This document shows positions 62,465 through 64,000 of a DNA stretch of 64,000 bases, piece after piece (position 1 is the stretch's first letter; each line of letters begins with the position of its first letter). Origin of the DNA: Ideonella alba (GTDB lineage: Bacteria; Pseudomonadota; Gammaproteobacteria; Burkholderiales; Burkholderiaceae_C). The position numbers were made by a program, and so were the translations under genes. The notes under the pieces are model-generated. The model was not told the DNA's origin, made no database searches, and worked only from the letters and a program-made list of their open reading frames with translations. The stretch is from contig NZ_JAGQDF010000005.1 of the NCBI RefSeq assembly GCF_018069875.1, positions 186,001 through 250,000 on the forward strand, read 5' to 3'.

Positions 62465-63093
62465 GCCGCCAGCAGATCAACCTCTACCGCGGAGCATTCC
62501 GCCCGCAGCGCCAAGGCGTCGGCCTGGACCGTGCGCTGTGGATCTGGGCCGCCACCGCCGTGCTGCTGCTGGGCCTGGGCAGCTGGCTGGCCTGGACCCA
62601 GCGGGGCCTGCCCACCAGCCAGGACGACGCGCTGCGCAGCACCCAGGCGGCGCAGATCCAGGCGCTGAAATCCGAGCTGGAACAGCGCCGCCGCGGGGTG
62701 GACGCCGAACTGTCGCGGGTGCGGGCCATCGAGCAGGCGATTGCCAAGGTCCAGGCCAGCCTGCGCGGGCCGGCCGAGTCGGCCTCGGCACCGGCCTACT
62801 CCGCCTACTTCGAGGCCCTGGCCAACCAGGCCCATGGGGCGCTGTGGATCACCGGTTTCAGCGTCTCGCCCGATGGCCAATCGCTGGAACTGCGCGGCCG
62901 GGCGCTGGACGCCGCGGCCGTGCCGGACTACCTCGCCCGCCTGAATGCCGAGCCGGTGTTCCGCGGTCGCCAGTTCGCGCAGCTGAACGTCACCACCGTG
63001 GGCAGCGACGGCGCGGTCGAGGCGGGCGCCGTGCTGACCGAGTTCGTCGTGCGCAGTGGCCCGCCGGGCACCGAAACCAAGGAGGCCCGATGA
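62461..63093 (+). CDS. PilN-like MSHA pilus assembly protein
   Basis: This is a 210-residue bitopic membrane protein: a short cytoplasmic N-terminus MSRQQINLYRGAFRPQ (the INLY motif that binds PilM in PilN proteins), one membrane helix at about 25-45 (WIWAATAVLLLGLGSWLAW), a periplasmic coiled coil (IQALKSELEQRRRGVDAELS) and a ferredoxin-like end domain. It corresponds to the PilN-like gene that follows mshI in MSHA loci. ATGA overlaps link it to both neighbours. Confidence 0.82.
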   Translation: MSRQQINLYRGAFRPQRQGVGLDRALWIWAATAVLLLGLGSWLAWTQRGLPTSQDDALRSTQAAQIQALKSELEQRRRGVDAELSRVRAIEQAIAKVQASLRGPAESASAPAYSAYFEALANQAHGALWITGFSVSPDGQSLELRGRALDAAAVPDYLARLNAEPVFRGRQFAQLNVTTVGSDGAVEAGAVLTEFVVRSGPPGTETKEAR

Positions 63094-63818
63094 TGTCGCG
63101 CACCGATGCCCTGCGTCAGGCCCTGGCGGACGTCCAGGACCGCTGGCCCGAACTGGCCCGCCGTTTCGATGCGCGCAGTCCGCGCGAACGCTGGGCGCTG
63201 ATCGCCTGCGGTGTGGCCCTGCTGTGGGCGCTGGCCGACACCCTGTTCCTGGGTCGCCAGCTGCAGCAATGGCAGCGTCAGAGCGCCGAGCAGCGCAGCC
63301 TGGCCGTGCAGCGCCAGGCGGCGGATGCCGAGGCCCAGGCGCTGGCCCGCGAGATCCGCCAGCTGGCCGAGACCCAGCAGCAACAGATCGATGCGGCGCG
63401 CCAGCGTGCCGCGGCCGTCCAGCAAAGCCTGCTGGGCGGGCCGAATGGCCTGGTGAGTGCGCAGCAGATGCTGCCGCTGCTGCAGCAATTGCTGCGCCAG
63501 CAGGCCTGTGGCGCCGGCTCGGCCTGCGCCGGCCGCCTGCGGGTGCGCAGCGTGAAGTCGCTGTCAGCGGCCGCGCTGGCGGCGTCGCCGGCGGCCTCCG
63601 GCGCGGGCGGCGACTTGCCCGGTCTGTGGAAGCAGGGCGTGGAGATCGTGCTGGAGGGCAGCTTCGTGGATCTGGCGAGCTATGTGCAGGGCCTGGAGCA
63701 GCTGCCGCAGCGCCTGCTGCCCGGCGGCATGAGCTTCGTGGTCGAACGCCATCCGCGCGCTGCGCTGACCCTGCGCCTGTACACGCTGAGCCTGGACAAG
63801 AACTGGATGGAGATCTGA
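63090..63818 (+). CDS. mshJ: MshJ (PilO-like) MSHA pilus assembly protein
   Basis: This is a 242-residue bitopic membrane protein with a cytoplasmic N-terminus, one membrane helix at about 35-50 (WALIACGVALLWALADTLFL), a long periplasmic coiled coil (about 55-115, Gln/Ala-rich) and a C-terminal ferredoxin-like domain (GVEIVLEGSFVDLASYVQGLEQLP). Such PilO/MshJ proteins pair with the PilN-like protein to form the alignment complex. Two adjacent ATG codons begin the gene, the first overlapping the previous stop. Confidence 0.82.
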   Translation: MMSRTDALRQALADVQDRWPELARRFDARSPRERWALIACGVALLWALADTLFLGRQLQQWQRQSAEQRSLAVQRQAADAEAQALAREIRQLAETQQQQIDAARQRAAAVQQSLLGGPNGLVSAQQMLPLLQQLLRQQACGAGSACAGRLRVRSVKSLSAAALAASPAASGAGGDLPGLWKQGVEIVLEGSFVDLASYVQGLEQLPQRLLPGGMSFVVERHPRAALTLRLYTLSLDKNWMEI

Positions 63819-63819
63819 C

Positions 63820-64000
63820 ATGACCGGTCGATCCTGCGTCCCCCGCGCTGGCACCCTGGTGGTGGTCCTGGGCCTGGTCCCGGGCCTGACCTGCGCCGGC
63901 ATGACCGATCCGACCCGGCCGCTGACGGGCCTGCCGGGCAGCGAGCCCGCCGCGGCCCCCTCCGGCGCAGCCCGCGCCGCTGCGCCGGCGGCTGCCCCGG
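63820..64000 (+). CDS. mshK: MshK-like (PilP-like) protein, 5' part only
   Basis: Sixty codons are visible before the window ends. The start MTGRSCVPRAGTLVVVLGLV gives a signal peptide, followed by CAGMTDPTRPLTGLPG, the DPTRP segment characteristic of MshK and PilP-type periplasmic proteins, then a Pro/Ala-rich linker. It begins 1 nt after the mshJ stop. In Vibrio-type MSHA operons MshK is followed by the secretin MshL, which is expected just outside the window. Confidence 0.72.
   Translation, partial: MTGRSCVPRAGTLVVVLGLVPGLTCAGMTDPTRPLTGLPGSEPAAAPSGAARAAAPAAAP

Overview
The window is about 64 kb of very GC-rich, gene-dense chromosome from a betaproteobacterium, most likely a Burkholderiales of the Ideonella/Rubrivivax/Leptothrix kind. 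The evidence is the strong G/C third-position bias, the gene order polA–DUF2782–thrB–BPSS1780-type membrane protein, an acnB/mdh/gntR/sdhCDAB-sdhE/gltA block, and protein sequences typical of that order. No rRNA, tRNA, insertion sequence, prophage or CRISPR array is visible, and the window reads as core chromosome with small accessory modules.

Layout. 1-9.7 kb: a membrane GGDEF-EAL protein (cut by the left edge), an array of five 73-bp hairpin repeats fused to the 3' end of guaC, guaC itself, then uvrD in an ATGA-coupled run with two paralogous TPR/GGDEF membrane proteins, the second catalytically degenerate. 9.6-14.5 kb: BPSS1780-type membrane protein, thrB, DUF2782 and polA. 14.6-18.3 kb: an AraC regulator divergent from a two-subunit molybdenum hydroxylase. 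18.3-22.4 kb: ppk-sixA behind a PhoB-box-like promoter, then amtB behind a sigma-54 promoter with NtrC-like sites. 22.4-25.8 kb: a two-component pair and a chemoreceptor. 25.8-30.1 kb: an AcoR-like activator divergent from an aldehyde dehydrogenase (sigma-54 promoter) and DUF779. 30.2-34.9 kb: a frameshifted hybrid kinase, riboflavin synthase and a second chemoreceptor. 35-37.5 kb: ATP-dependent DNA ligase and exonuclease I. 37.6-45.6 kb: phasin-like protein, KAS III homologue, a coiled-coil periplasmic protein, acyl-CoA synthetase, sugar-epimerase-like protein, PPC protein, TrhP and a metallo-beta-lactamase-fold protein. 45.6-49.4 kb: an ECF42-type sigma factor module with two DGPF/YCII proteins, a VOC protein, a GNAT acetyltransferase and a divergent AhpD-like protein. 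49.5-61.3 kb: the TCA block. 61.5 kb to the right edge: the start of an MSHA-type pilus operon (mshI, PilN-like, mshJ, mshK).

How it works together. The TCA block appears to form a local regulon: the GntR regulator is encoded beside an 18-bp palindrome, and the same core lies between the -35 and -10 of acnB and just upstream of the mdh -35. Nutrient control is written in the promoters: phosphate for ppk, nitrogen for amtB, aldehyde/acetoin-type control for the aldehyde dehydrogenase. c-di-GMP signalling is represented by three GGDEF proteins, next to surface behaviour genes (two chemoreceptors, MSHA pilus). Several replication/repair genes (uvrD, polA, ligase, sbcB) have a -10-like hexamer only 6-8 nt from the start codon, suggesting leaderless or near-leaderless mRNAs.
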